NCBI RefSeq assembly: GCF_037975245.1
Contig: NC_092575.1
Coordinates: forward strand, 9,948,001-10,012,000
Direction: 5' to 3'
DNA length: 64,000 nucleotides
Origin: Apostichopus japonicus
Lineage: Eukaryota > Echinodermata > Holothuroidea > Aspidochirotida > Stichopodidae
In this document: positions 36,991 through 47,491 of the stretch, in pieces
Position numbering within the stretch: the stretch's first letter is position 1
Layout: the number at the start of each line of letters is the position of its first letter
Position numbers and translations under genes: made by a program
The notes under the pieces: generated by a model
What the model was told of the DNA's origin: nothing
What the model saw: only the letters and a program-made list of their open reading frames with translations
The model's database searches: none

Positions 36991-38528
36991 CACACACGTA
37001 TTTTAAATGAATATTCTATACGGTACTTTAGTACACAGTCCGTGGTAAGTGTTTATTATATCCCTTTGTATATCTTGAGCACGATCAGCATAATCGAACT
37101 GCTTATATAGTGACTGTTAAATACTGATTGAAATTTGAGCATGGGTGACTCTATTATCTGATATTCTAGCATATTTAGGGACACTACCGATGACCTTTTA
37201 GCTATAATCGACGTGATGCTACTTCTACTTTACATTGCACACTCTGTGTATACTCTGCAGAGACAGGTTGATGGCATCGTAAGACATAGGTCTAGAACAA
37301 CAGAGGTCTAAAAATGACCCTACTTGAACCCCATCAAAATCCTATCATCTGCATTTATTGGATGACGATATACATCAATTTGGGGTAATAAACTTGTGTC
37401 AGGATAAACATGCATGAATGTCGATTATTTGCATGATATGTCCCGTCTCGCGCATGTGGAGAGGTGTCAGAGCCGGGTGCAAGCAGTTAAATGAGTCCGT
37501 AATCCGTACATACTGCAGGTATAGTTGCCACGACCCACTGTTTATATTCTAATAAGACAATTATATATTACAGGACAATAGGATCAATAATTGTACACTG
37601 ATCGATTCTTAAAGTAGTTGCATACGCTTGACACCAATATCTGTCAATATCATATACCAAAGTAACTAATATGCAAAGTATAAATAAACCTAAGATTTGC
37701 AATTAATCAATTAAGGCCCGGGTTACAATTTGAAGGTATTCAAATTAGAGCCTGTGTGTAAGACTGATTGCCTCACCTCAACAAGTTGTCGTATCACAAT
37801 TAATCAAATGAAACAACCAACTAGGGAAAGTTTTCACAAATTTCCGACATTGTTTCATTTTCTGAAGAAAAGTTTGACTATTTCGAGCTAATGATCCGTA
37901 TACGGTTTATTGCTGTAGGGGTTTTATAATAATAATAATAATAATTACTACTCGGAAAGTATACTGCTTTAAGTGGTTCACATGAATAGTTCCATGGAAG
38001 TATATCTGATATCTCAGGTAATTTTCTCTTGTTGATCTCAATAAGTTTGTTCTTTGTTAAACAGGTCACCGTCATCATGTGAAATTCATCTGCGGTAACT
38101 AATCCAGTTAGGCTTTCCTATAAATCACTTTATGCATCCTTTGTCCAAAACATAACTTTGAATTATTGCAATATCAGGGCAAGGTGCACTATCAAAAGGA
38201 ATTTGAACCACAATTCACAGTTTTCAATTGTGAAGCACACACGATCAAAAAGAAGGGGAAAATTGTAATCACTTCAATCATACTATCTGCTTAAATTTCC
38301 TAAAGTGCGTTACCTTAGTTCTTCAGTCATCTGATTTCATTTCTACAATATGTAACTTTAAATATTATCAAAAATAATTATGGTTGAATTTTCGGTTCAT
38401 TGATTTTCAATTTCAAGTATACACGTGATGAAATTTAGCGGTATTTGATTACCTGTCTGTATATATTCTGTGTGTGCATTTGTCCCTTCTGTTACTGTAA
38501 CTTGTCATTCAGCGTCTGAAGAAGATCC
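36129..38528. other. Unassigned stretch with microsatellites
   Basis: A (TA)n microsatellite lies at about 36,958-36,986 and an (ATA)n run at about 37,926-37,945. No supported gene. The short frames are low-complexity or lack splice context. Confidence 0.45.
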
Positions 38529-38536
38529 TGCTAGGA

Positions 38537-38946
38537 CAGGGTTGTCCAACCTATGGCCCGCGGGCCACAGTCCGGCCCGCCGCAGGGTTGCGTCCGGCCC
38601 GCCAGAGATGCTCTACGGCGCGAAATTTTAGTGAGCAGATTTATTGATAACAATTTGAAGCTATATAATCAATCATTCGAACCTTCTGGGTCCAAAAAAC
38701 TGCATACAGGTCAGTTTGTGTGACACTCTTTCAGCGGAGGGGGGGGGGGGGGGCGCGGCTGGACTTTATTCATCTGTTTTATCAGGAAGGAAAATAAATC
38801 AGTGTGCTCCGCGCGCAGTGCTCACGTTTTGTTGCCTTGGGCTTCGGGCAAAAAAACGTGAGCATCGAGCGTAGGGTTCATGCGGCCCCCTCCTTCATCA
38901 TAATCATTCCATGTGGCCCTCCTCTGCAAAAGGTTGGACAACCCTG
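38537..38946. mobile_element. hAT-like element of the GTTGTCCAACC type, perfect 8-bp duplication
   Basis: The ends are CAGGGTTGTCCAACC and GGTTGGACAACCCTG, a perfect 15-bp inverted repeat. The flanks are TGCTAGGA at 38,529-38,536 and 38,947-38,954. The terminal sequence followed by GGCCCGCGGGCC is the hallmark of a well-known hAT group that is widespread in animals. The 410-bp element has no transposase and contains a long G run near 38,739-38,752. Confidence 0.95.
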
Positions 38947-38954
38947 TGCTAGGA

Positions 38955-39634
38955 TCTTACTTTTACACATTACGTATTTAATTTACTGTATTTGATTAGT
39001 TCCCCAAATTCTATACCAAACCTGCAAAAACCACTCAAAACAAGATATAAGTCAAACTAGCAGACAACATTCTATATTTTCCGTCAAATAATGAATTTAT
39101 AAGTACTAAATACAAAAGCAAATCTGTAATTTTTATTTTATTTTTAACTTTTCTTCCACTTTTCTTACCCTACTGTTTGAAATGAAATTTGATTGGATGA
39201 ATTAATGAACTGTCAAGCTATTCGTCTTCAATAGCGACCATTGTCTCAATACAAGAAAACTATTTTAATCTCAGTGACAAAATGTCATGATTTGTCATAC
39301 ACCAAACATTTACCAGACCTTTGAGGTTGGAGATAAAAACTCTTTAAATACAGGTCAATGTTGTCCAAAGGATTATAACTCTTTTCATTGACTTTTAAAC
39401 ACTTTTCAAGGTCTCACCTGACATTATACAGTTTAGTTGTTCATGACCGATACTAAATAAACCCATAATCCACCTATGTTTATCAAACGATTACACCGAG
39501 ACCTCTTTCTTCAAGTAAAACCGACAAGTTTCAACCGAAGAGTTATCGGTTTTGTCAAGAACATTTGGTTTTTCTATCAAGTTGACCAGCTTACAAACAA
39601 CAAGTTGTGTGAACAGGTAACAAACTGCATTCAA
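38955..39634. other. Unassigned stretch
   Basis: AT-rich, without a supported gene. The 78-codon plus frame at 39,476-39,712 runs into the next repeat and has no recognised domain. Confidence 0.4.
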
Positions 39635-39639
39635 CGTGT

Positions 39640-40540
39640 AGAATGGCAAGCCAAGTGGGACAAACACCGCATAATATATCCGCGTATTAATTTGAATATA
39701 TACGTGTATTAATTCGAATATACACGCGTATGTATATTATATTAGCCAATCATAAGGCTTTTATATATCCGTGTAATAATTGCAATATAAACACGTATTA
39801 AGTGATAATAATAATGATAATAATCAGCAGTTAATTTTACGATGCTTAAGCGACCACCAATGTAGGAGAAACCCGCAAGGGCTTATGGATTACACCTTAT
39901 AGGTCGGGTGGCTTCCAATTCAACATTTTAACTCAAATTTGGAATCTTTTCAATTTAGAAAGTTATTTCAGATGGGGAAAACGTAGATTGCTCTTGGATG
40001 ATAAACCCACCTTACCTTGACCCGGCCGGGTATCGAACCCGGAACCCCCCCCCCCCCCCCGATTGCTAAGCCTCATTGCTTCAAATGCCACCGCCTTTAT
40101 CCACTCGGCCACAGCACCGGTAAATCGAGCTGTTGTCTATAGTTCGAGTACGTTTGGCCTGCAGGGTGTACGTCAAAAGAGACTAACTTTGTAATCTCTC
40201 ATTATTGCACTGGCGAGGCTACAGTGTCATAACTATGGAAACTCGTTTGTGATAGCTATAAGACATGCTAGTGATTGTCTGATTTAATACGCGTATATAT
40301 TCGAATTAATACGCGTATATATTCGCATTATACAAGGATATATATTATCCAGTGTTGTCCCATATGGCTTGCCATAGCCAATCACATTAGCAGGAATTTA
40401 AACACGTATTAAATCAGCTGATTTAAAACGTGTTTATATTCGAATTAAAATACGCGTATATATTCGAATTAATACGCGTTTATATTCGATTTAATACGAG
40501 GATATATTATGGGGTGTTTGTCCCATGTAAACGTGCTACT
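39640..40540. mobile_element. AT-rich inverted-repeat element with TTCGAATTAATACGCG subrepeats
   Basis: ATGGCAAGCCAAGTGGGACA near 39,643 and the reverse complement of TTGTCCCATATGGCTTGCCA ending near 40,374 form inverted ends. A further outward copy of GGGACAAACACCCCATAAT lies in reverse near 40,505-40,535. Just inside each arm are several copies of TTCGAATTAATACGCGTATA. A tRNA-like SINE segment sits between the arms. No coding frame is credible. The exact boundaries are uncertain because two right-hand ends exist. Confidence 0.65.
39830..40118 (-). mobile_element. tRNA-derived SINE (second family)
   Basis: On the minus strand, GTGCTGTGGCCGAGTGGATA carries a perfect A-box (TGGCCGAGTGG). Downstream, GGGTTCGATACCCGG carries a B box (GGTTCGATACC). 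A poly-G expansion of about 16 nt sits where the variable arm would be. The layout resembles a class II (Leu/Ser type) tRNA, but the expansion and the continuing ~190-bp body argue for a SINE, not a working tRNA gene. The left limit of the body is estimated. Confidence 0.65.
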
Positions 40541-40975
40541 ATATATAAACCATGCATGTTACATTATATGCCATACAGGTATGCGGTTTATTCAAGGGGT
40601 AGGGTGGGGAGGGTGGTCACTGATTGCCAAAAGGCATTGACTAATTAAGTACGTTCCGTGTTCCACGGTCATGTAATGCACAACAGCTCCCGGAGGGGAC
40701 ATTTGAAGGATTGTCCATTGATGCCAGTGTTTCAACTATGTTCAAGGACTTACGGAAACATATTTCACGACAAAGTCTATGTTCAAGGCCTTAGCAAGGT
40801 CATAATTAAAATGGAGTGCCAATAGCCCCTACAGGTGGAAAATCTCATGACTTAAGTTAAACTTGGTAGTCCAATCGTTTTGAATGACGACTCTGGGTGG
40901 ACTTGTTTAGCATGTCCTGTGAATTCCGAGTCTCTAATGACGACCTTCTTATGCAGCAAGAACTTGTCGCTGTTC
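40541..40975. other. Unassigned stretch with G-quadruplex-prone tract
   Basis: The tract GGGGTAGGGTGGGGAGGG near 40,596-40,615 fits the four-G-run pattern. Nothing else was recognised. Confidence 0.5.
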
Positions 40976-41003
40976 CATATATATATCTATCTATATATAT
41001 AGG

Positions 41004-41032
<29 letters not shown>
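40976..41032. repeat. (TA)n microsatellite at the left side of the TTGGGCAA element
   Basis: An ATATATCTATCTATATATAT-type tract leads into a pure TA run directly before the first CACTCTTA. A much longer TA run lies at the other end of the element (47,854-47,990). Confidence 0.9.
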
Positions 41033-41035
<3 letters not shown>

Positions 41036-41040
41036 TCTTA

Positions 41041-42141
41041 CAGGCGAGGCGGAACGGAAAAATTATTGGGGGGGCTAATGTGTGGAGACTATCTAAGCGG
41101 AGCGCCACCATCGGTTGGCGCGGAGCGTACAAGAAAATTTTGGGTTTTTTCAAACCCCCAGATGGCCGGAAACGGCACTTCCCGAGTGTTTTATGCTGCG
41201 AATACCTGGCCCTAAAATATGGGTCTCAAGCCTGCAATTTCTCAGATTGCACCTAAAGTCTGTAAAAACATTGTAATTTGTATATTCGATGGTGTTTGAA
41301 GAGAGTAGCTATTACTCGTAGTGTACTTGCAAAGACGTTTTTGAGTGTAGTAACGGCAGTGGCGGAGCTAGCTAGGGTATTGGCCGGGGGGAGGGGTGGG
41401 TAGCAAGAATGGTCTGTAGGGGCGGTTTCGACACTATCTAAGCGGAGCGCCACCACAGGTTGGCGCGGAGCGTACAGAAAATTTTTGTAAAAAGATACTC
41501 CCGAGATTGCAGGAAATGACCCTTTCCGAGGCCTTGCTAATTTGCAGATAAACGGAGAATAAATAGGTGTCGTCGCCATTTTGTCGGAAAATTACACCGA
41601 CAGAATATGACAAATGTCAATAGGTATATGAGAGCCCAATAAAATAGTCAAAAATCGCGAATAAGTAAAAAGTAGTGAAAAGCTGAAAAGGGCGCCAGCA
41701 GTCCATTTGAGTCCGTCAGGGGGGGGGGGGGGGCATCCGCCCCTGACTGTATATATGGACGCTCGATCCACCACTAAGGGGATGTTGGAGAACTGGCTGA
41801 AATGAGGCAAGTCATTGGCCTAAGACGAAGTTGTGTTACGCTACCGGTACTCACACTCACTGCTTCCACTTTTCACGGGGCGTGAAGACGCGATTGGGGT
41901 GACAATGTGGTCTATAGCCAAGGGACGGGCCGAGGGTCCCCAGCAATTACTAAAATGATTACACCTATAGAGTATACGTGTGCATCGGACAGATCGACAA
42001 GTATGCATTGAAAAATGGGCAGATGCACGTTTCGGAGCCTTGGTAAATATTGGGGGGGGCTTATCATGCATTTGCCCCCTCAACTTTTTTATTGGGGGGC
42101 TGAGCCCCCCCCAAGCCCCCCCCCCGGTTCCGCCGCCACTG
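41041..42141. mobile_element. hAT-like element inserted in the left end of the TTGGGCAA element
   Basis: The ends are CAGGCGAGGCGGAACGG and, reverse complemented, CAGTGGCGGCGGAACCGG. The flanks are perfect CACTCTTA copies at 41,033-41,040 and 42,142-42,149. Removing the element restores the ACTCTTAAAATTGTTGGGCA terminus next to the TA repeat, which independently supports both boundaries. The 1101-bp element has no transposase and contains a second hAT-like element (41,357-41,775). Its right subterminal region has a GGGGGGCTGAGCCCCCC palindrome. Confidence 0.9.
41357..41775 (-). mobile_element. Nested hAT-like MITE, same family as 29,088-29,461
   Basis: Aligned in reverse, it shares with the 29,088 element the segments GGTCTGT, ACTATCTAAGCGGAGCGCCA, GTTGGCGCGGAGCGTA, CCGAGGCCTTGCTAATTTGC, GACAAATGTCAATAGGTA and CAGTCAGGGG. 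The left end CAGTGGCGGAGC is intact. The right end is degraded (GCTCGATCCACCACT), and no target duplication is visible. The outer element also has a partial relative of this sequence at about 41,085-41,165, so the nested copy may reflect internal duplication and not a simple insertion. Confidence 0.7.
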
Positions 42142-42149
42142 CACTCTTA

Positions 42150-42440
42150 AAATTGTTGGGCAAATTATTGCCCAACCTGGGCAATTATTTACACATCCGT
42201 TGGGTCCGTATGCCTCCTGGTTGATATCGGGCAAAAAAGTGCCCAACTAAGTTGGTTAATGATTTTGCCCAGCAAACGGTTGAATAAATACCCAACACCT
42301 TTGCCCAACACCTTTGCCCAACGCCTTTACCCAATAATGTTGGTCACCGATTTGCCCAATGGTTGTGTAAAACCTTTTACCAATGGATTTTTCTTTACCC
42401 AATAATTCTTGCCCAACAGTTAGTTAAAAATAATAGTGGT
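42150..42440. repeat. Left TTGGGCAA/CCCAAC subrepeat region
   Basis: At least a dozen imperfect TTGCCCAA or TTGGGCAA words occur in both orientations, for example TTGGGCAAATTATTGCCCAA and the close run near 42,299-42,335. It is the internal part of the left terminal repeat of the 41,034-47,853 element and can form several small alternative hairpins. Confidence 0.8.
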
Positions 42441-43489
42441 TGGTTAACTAATATAATACCAACATTGGATTGTAACATTTTTCATACAACTGGGTTTATT
42501 TAATAGGTTATAAAGCTTAAACAGAGAATGATAAAGAACAAACAAGTAATAAATGTTTTCATACTTTTATTTTTTCTGGTCTTTGCCGACTTCAGATTGT
42601 TCCTCCAGTATGAATTCTCACAGCATCCAGTGCTTGACCTCTATTTACCTAGTTAAATGATCTATGACTTCCATCCAAAGCAATAATTTCATAAACTCAC
42701 AATGGGGATAAACACATATCAACATTACTAAAGCTGAAAATATTATATCGCTATTCATATTTTGCCATTGTTTACTATTTTCAGTTCTTGAAATGTGTTG
42801 ACCACAGAAGACCTCCTGTATGTTGACATCAACTACACAAAGTACAGGTGCAATACACAATCATGTACAGCTTAATGTTGGTCTCTTTCAAGCAACTCTG
42901 GTCTTAATAAGTGAATATAATATCACTTATAATTTCCAACATATAGTCAATTGAAGCTAACCATTTTATGTTTTAAACAAGGGCACACAAACCAAACAAT
43001 ATTGATACACCATTGTATCTGCAATTGCTTTAACAAGGAGCCAAGGTATATTTTGCTAACATTTTGATTGTGCTTAGATGATTGAAGAACTGTAAAATTT
43101 AAACATCTTTTCAAACAAAAGCCAAATGATTACAAATCCCACATTGATTCTACATACTAGAAATAAAAGCAGCTTCAAGATCACACTTATAAGTGATCAT
43201 AGGGACACTGCTGGCACCTGATCTGATAAACACACACAAAATTGAATGTTTGTTTGATAAACCAACCCTGCCTCAACCTTTCACTGTATCGATAACAAAT
43301 CTACCCCCTACCCCCACCCCCCCCCCCAAAAAAATACAGATTTTTGGTAGGTTCAGTTTGCCAAGGCAAAAAGTTACTATTTCCCTTTAATATGTAAATA
43401 TATATGAAACAAAAGCAACCTTAAAATGTAAACATGTCAGGTTAATAACAGCAACTATTTGAAAAGTTTGTTCCAAGACACGTTGACCC
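42441..43489. other. Interior of the TIR element, left of the gene
   Basis: AT-rich, with a C run near 43,310-43,327. No exon recognised. It may contain the 3' untranslated region of the minus-strand gene; AATAAA in minus orientation was not clearly located. Confidence 0.4.
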
Positions 43490-43808
43490 TTAAACACTTC
43501 TGTTTGCTACGAAAGCTCCAAAGGCACTCAGTGAACGACTTTTGATAAAACCAAGTTCATATACCTCAGCATGGAAAAACTCCCAAACCCCCATACATTG
43601 AGTTTGGAAGTTAATGTCCAACACATAATGACTTTAAAACAAATAGTCTACTGCCTTTAGGAGTGAGGACTGCATTATTGGATGTCTCTCAATTATCACA
43701 AACAAATGCTGAGGGGAATCTTTACTCTCTCCTAAGCACAGAATGAATGGCTGTGGTCGCTCATCCTTCCATATTTTCTTGCAGTAGTCCTCTAACACTT
43801 GTCACCGA
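43490..43808 (-). pseudogene. Terminal exon of the SAMD3-like pseudogene
   Basis: An acceptor TTCAATTTGCAG precedes 43,808. The conserved frame begins properly at VLEDYCKKIWKDERPQPF and runs to a natural TAA at 43,490-43,492 after SAFGAFVANRSV. One in-frame TAA replaces a residue after AVDYLF, where relatives usually have lysine or a similar residue. The frame directly after the acceptor, in the phase set by the previous exon (IGDKC), must shift by one base to join VLEDYC, so a one-base deletion is likely. None of this shows as a long open frame, which is why it is easily missed. Confidence 0.6.
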
Positions 43809-43974
43809 CTGCAAATTGAAGAAAATAAAGTCCTCGAGTTGCAAATAAAATGTAGCAAAAACAGGTGATAGACAGAGTTTTAAGACTTCTGCAAAATGCT
43901 ATGATACTGTGGACCAGTGTAATTAAAAGAAAAAACAGGTCAAGAAAGTCAACATAGTTATCTTGACAAGGTTT

Positions 43975-44400
43975 TCAAAGTGTAACGCCCACCCATTAAT
44001 GTCAAATGACCTTTCCCTTGCACTATCAAGTACCGGATCACTTCATTATTATGACCAGGGTTTACATACCGACGATGAAATTTATTGAACCTTCCCCCAT
44101 TTCATCACTAGTGTAATTAAAAAAAAATTGCCCTGGTGGCTTCTGACCTCTGACCTCTACTATAATCAATGGAATTCATGTACTCATTGTGGCAAACATA
44201 TATGCATCACATATGAGATTCATTTAACTTTCACCCTTTAAGTTAGCATATTTACAAGGTTTTAAGTGTTTGGCCCTTGTTAACCTCAAATGACCTTTGA
44301 CCACTAGCACAATAAGTAGCACTCTTCTGCTCACTATAAACAACAACACACCAAGTTTATGAGGTTAAACAAACTTTCAGCTGAGCTGGTATGAACCAAA
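43975..44400. repeat. Interspersed repeat with TGACCTTTGACC words
   Basis: The segment carries ATGACCTTTCCC, CTCTGACCTCTAC and ATGACCTTTGACCAC (near 44,289). It ends near CAGCTGAGCTGGTATGAACC, similar to the end of the 46,690-47,363 repeat (CACACCAGCATGCTGGTATGAGCT). The style (conserved spacing, phrases like ACACCAAGTTTATGAGG) matches a dispersed repeat rather than an exon. It sits in the intron between exon blocks 3 and 4. Confidence 0.5.
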
Positions 44401-44426
44401 AGGTGTATCACCAAAAGAATTTTTAC

Positions 44427-44570
44427 TTAAAATATAATTAATGATTTTGCTCACTGGCTGATCGTCTATGAATGCTTGAAGACAACTAGTCACCGTAGTA
44501 GACCCGCTTTTCTTTGCCCGTCCTCGAAAAAGCGATGGCAACAGAAAGAAAGCTAAGTTCTTCTTTTCAT
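44427..44570 (-). pseudogene. Third exon block of the SAMD3-like pseudogene
   Basis: This 144-bp exon is flanked by CTAATCTCTTTTACAG and a donor GTAAAA. It begins in phase 1 with the codon completed as GAT, and encodes DEKKNLAFFLLPSLFRGRAK, a serine/threonine-rich turn and a helix-like CLQAFIDDQPVSKIINYIL. The block itself is intact. FLLPSLF followed by a glycine/lysine-rich loop and QPVSxIxxYI is the most recognisable part of the family. Confidence 0.65.
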
Positions 44571-45425
44571 CTGTAAAAGAGATTAGGGCAAGAAATGAGA
44601 ATGCTTGCAGGTATAAACGACAAAAACATTTATAAGGCACACTATTGTCTCACCATATAAAACTTCAAGGACTGGGGATCTACACCGCCCTAAATGTGCT
44701 CCACAACTTTATGCTCATACACATTAATAACAGCAACATGAAAGTTAATGTGGCATGTGTACTCATAGGGGACCTACACATTTGTATTAGAAGACTTAAT
44801 TACCTACCTTACACACTAACTTCAAGCCAAATTTTATAAGATTTTGAAGGAAAAAAATGAAAAAGCCCATAGTATGTGCTAACCTTTCATTGACACAGTC
44901 GTACTGAAATCTGAATACAATTGTCCAAAGATTTTTGGAAAAATCAATTTCTAGACGTTTTAACATGTTTAATCTCCCTGCTCATAAAACATCTTGAGAA
45001 GAGTACACAACACAACAAGCTAATTTCTTTTCCTCAGCATTGGAAAGTATACAAATAAGGAATCCAGCTTCAGTTCATTGGCCATTTTAAAGTTTGTGCT
45101 TATCGACAGTAGAATTAATCCAAATATTAGATTCCATGGAGCATTAATGAGTAAACAAGGCTAATAATGAGGTTTTCAGTAATTACTCCTGCTGACCAAA
45201 AAACATTTCACTTTTTGAGAAATCAACAGGAATTATTCAAACCCTATGTGGAACCTACAAACAGCAAAAAGTAACAAACCACCAAAAACATATTTTGAAG
45301 GTTAATCCAAATATTGACCCATCTTTACAGATATACTGGAAAGACAAACTTTATTGTCATGGCATAAGCTCTAAGTGAAGCTAGCAAAGAATTCACTGGC
45401 CACGACTACAATAAATGAGGCTTAC

Positions 45426-45586
45426 CATCAGTCAGTGCATCCAACGTCTTCTCTAAATGCAAAAAGTTCGCCAGTTTGGGATGATCGTCTGTATAGCACA
45501 AGATGTCCATCGTCAAATATCCCACTCTGTTGTATAATTTGTTGGCAGTTGGTTTTTGTAATAATTAATTCGAAGTCCTGTTCTAC
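45426..45586 (-). pseudogene. Second exon block of the SAMD3-like pseudogene
   Basis: The block lies between an acceptor TCTCTTTCCTACAG and a strong donor GATG/GTAAGC. The frame that fits the next exon encodes LLQKPTANKLYNRVGYLTMD, CYTDDHPKLANFLHLEKTLD and ALTD. A TAA lies just upstream of LLQKP, within the presumed exon. A different frame is open over the whole block but ends in a stop just before the donor and does not match the downstream phase. Confidence 0.5.
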
Positions 45587-45712
45587 CTGTAGGAAAGAGA
45601 AAAATATGTAAACAGCATTATAGGCCTATAACATTACGAGCGCAGATGTTCTATGCTATACTAATATTATTATAGCCTAGAACTCATTAAATGCCAGGCC
45701 TAACTTAGGCTA

Positions 45713-45909
45713 CTTCGAAGTTCGAATAACCCTCGAAGTTCGGACACCCCTAACGAATGCATAATTTCACCATGGCACAAATACAATAGGATCAATTTGA
45801 CGAAACCTATGAAACGACTTTTTTTCTAACGAGAATGTTTCTTCTGCCATCGAACAAATGCAATTCTGGAGCTGTGGAGCATTTTAGTGCTATTGTTCGA
45901 ACTTCGAAG
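45713..45909. repeat. Short inverted repeat with CTTCGAAGTTCGAA ends
   Basis: CTTCGAAGTTCGAA at 45,713-45,726 is the exact inverse of TTCGAACTTCGAAG at 45,896-45,909. A further CTCGAAGTTCGG follows the left arm. It is possibly a ~200-bp MITE inserted in an intron of the pseudogene. No duplication was confirmed. Confidence 0.5.
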
Positions 45910-46264
45910 GGTCCATTATTATACTACTGTATGTACGTACTACTACTAGCATTAACAACGTACGTGTAAGTCTAACATTAGGCCTAAGTTATGACAGGCT
46001 AGGTCTAACGTTAAGCTAATGAGGGTTCATGTGGTCATTTGCCGCATGAAACTTAAAAGAAAAAACGGAGTACAATTTATGATTTACAACGCAAATGTGC
46101 TACAATGAAACCTTGTCTAGCCAAGATATAGGCTAGAGAAACCTGGTGCATACGCATAGCTTACCGTAAGTTGACGAGGATCTGCATTACACAGGCGTTC
46201 GCAACGTTAATACTAGAGCACCAATGGTGCAGAAGCTCATACCTTTTCGAGCTGAAAAATGTAG

Positions 46265-46341
46265 GGCCCACAAAACCAATTTTGGGCCCGTGAGGGATAA
46301 CCCCCCCCCCTCCGTTAGCAGAATCCTGGCCACACCACTGG
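46265..46341. mobile_element. Possible hAT-like end fragment
   Basis: Reading the minus strand from 46,341, CAGTGGTGTGGCCAGGATTC followed by a G run resembles the ends of the other hAT-like elements. I could not find the partner end or a duplication. Confidence 0.35.
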
Positions 46342-46689
46342 CTATAATTCCTATTTTCCCCTTTAAATCCTATTTTACCCACTCTCTCAAACAATACCAC
46401 TGGCCTACCCTATTAAACTTTCTCCCCTCTACCTTAGCAGACATAACAAGCACTCCCTACAAGACATAACTTCACAAGCTGCCTACATACCTCAGGCTCA
46501 AAGACTTCTAAGAATCGGCAAGTGCTGATTGGCTATAGGGCTCTCATGCTTACAGTTCAACAGTTAATAACAACTCCCAGTCATGCTTTAATTCCACTAA
46601 CAGCCTCTGCAGAGCTTAACCACAAATGTAAACAAACACTGCAGGATTGGGAGACAAATTAAAGGAGCTTTGGCAAAAAGTGAAGGCTC

Positions 46690-47363
46690 AGATTTTTTTA
46701 AACAATGGGGATTAATTGTAATTAATTAACTTTTGACCAAAAATTTTTAGGCATCACCTTATTCATACACAATCCAACAATCATCAGTTCAACTTTGAAT
46801 ATGATCCATCAAAATCTTGAGGAGATTGAGATATTTGAAAATATTACAAAGAATGACCCCCGATGACCCCCTAAATGACCTTTGACCTCAATTTCCGAAC
46901 ACCCCTCGTAACTCTCATCCCGAGGAACATTGTGACCAAGTTTCATTATAATTGGCCATACACTGTACGAACAGGAGCAATTTGAAAATATAGGGCCGCG
47001 GCCCGGGCCACAAAAGACCCCTAGTTGATCTTTGATCTCAAATTCATGAACACCCTGAAGGTAAAACTACCACAGCACTATCGTGACAAACCCTCAACAT
47101 TGTACCATGGAATCTGTAGGAGAAGAAGCATTTTGCGTATTTCCACAAAATGGCCCATTACGGCCCACAGGTGACCTTTGACCCCAAATTTTGGACCATC
47201 TCTGATGGCCCTATACCCAATGGTCCTTGTGTCCAAGTTTCATGAAATTCCATCAAACACTGTGCGAGTGGGAGCGGTTTTACTAATTGTTGACGGATAG
47301 AGTGATAGAGTGATAGACGCCGCACTGTAACAATAGCTCACACCAGCATGCTGGTATGAGCTA
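46690..47363. repeat. Interspersed repeat with duplicated TGACCTTTGACC segments
   Basis: The ~670-bp segment has two related halves, each with GACCTTTGACC, then a phrase like CAAGTTTCAT(T/G)A, then CATCAAACACTGT or CATACACTGTACGA, and GAGCGGTTTTA or GAGCAATTTGA. It ends with the palindromic CACACCAGCATGCTGGTATG. TGACCTTTGACC occurs near 46,878 and 47,170. It is a dispersed repeat family; I cannot assign a class. It sits in the first large intron of the pseudogene. Confidence 0.65.
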
Positions 47364-47491
47364 AAAATGTAAGTAACTTAGGCCTACATGTACCACCGAG
47401 AGAACGAACGATCATTCGATACCACTGATATGTAGAGATCGCAGTGTTCGATGCACACACCAAGCAGAGGATTGTTTTTCTTTACGCTCAC

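Noticed and set aside
45375-45611. 78-codon plus frame
   Set aside because: It is antisense to the exon block at 45,426-45,586, which has splice sites and matching phase on the minus strand.
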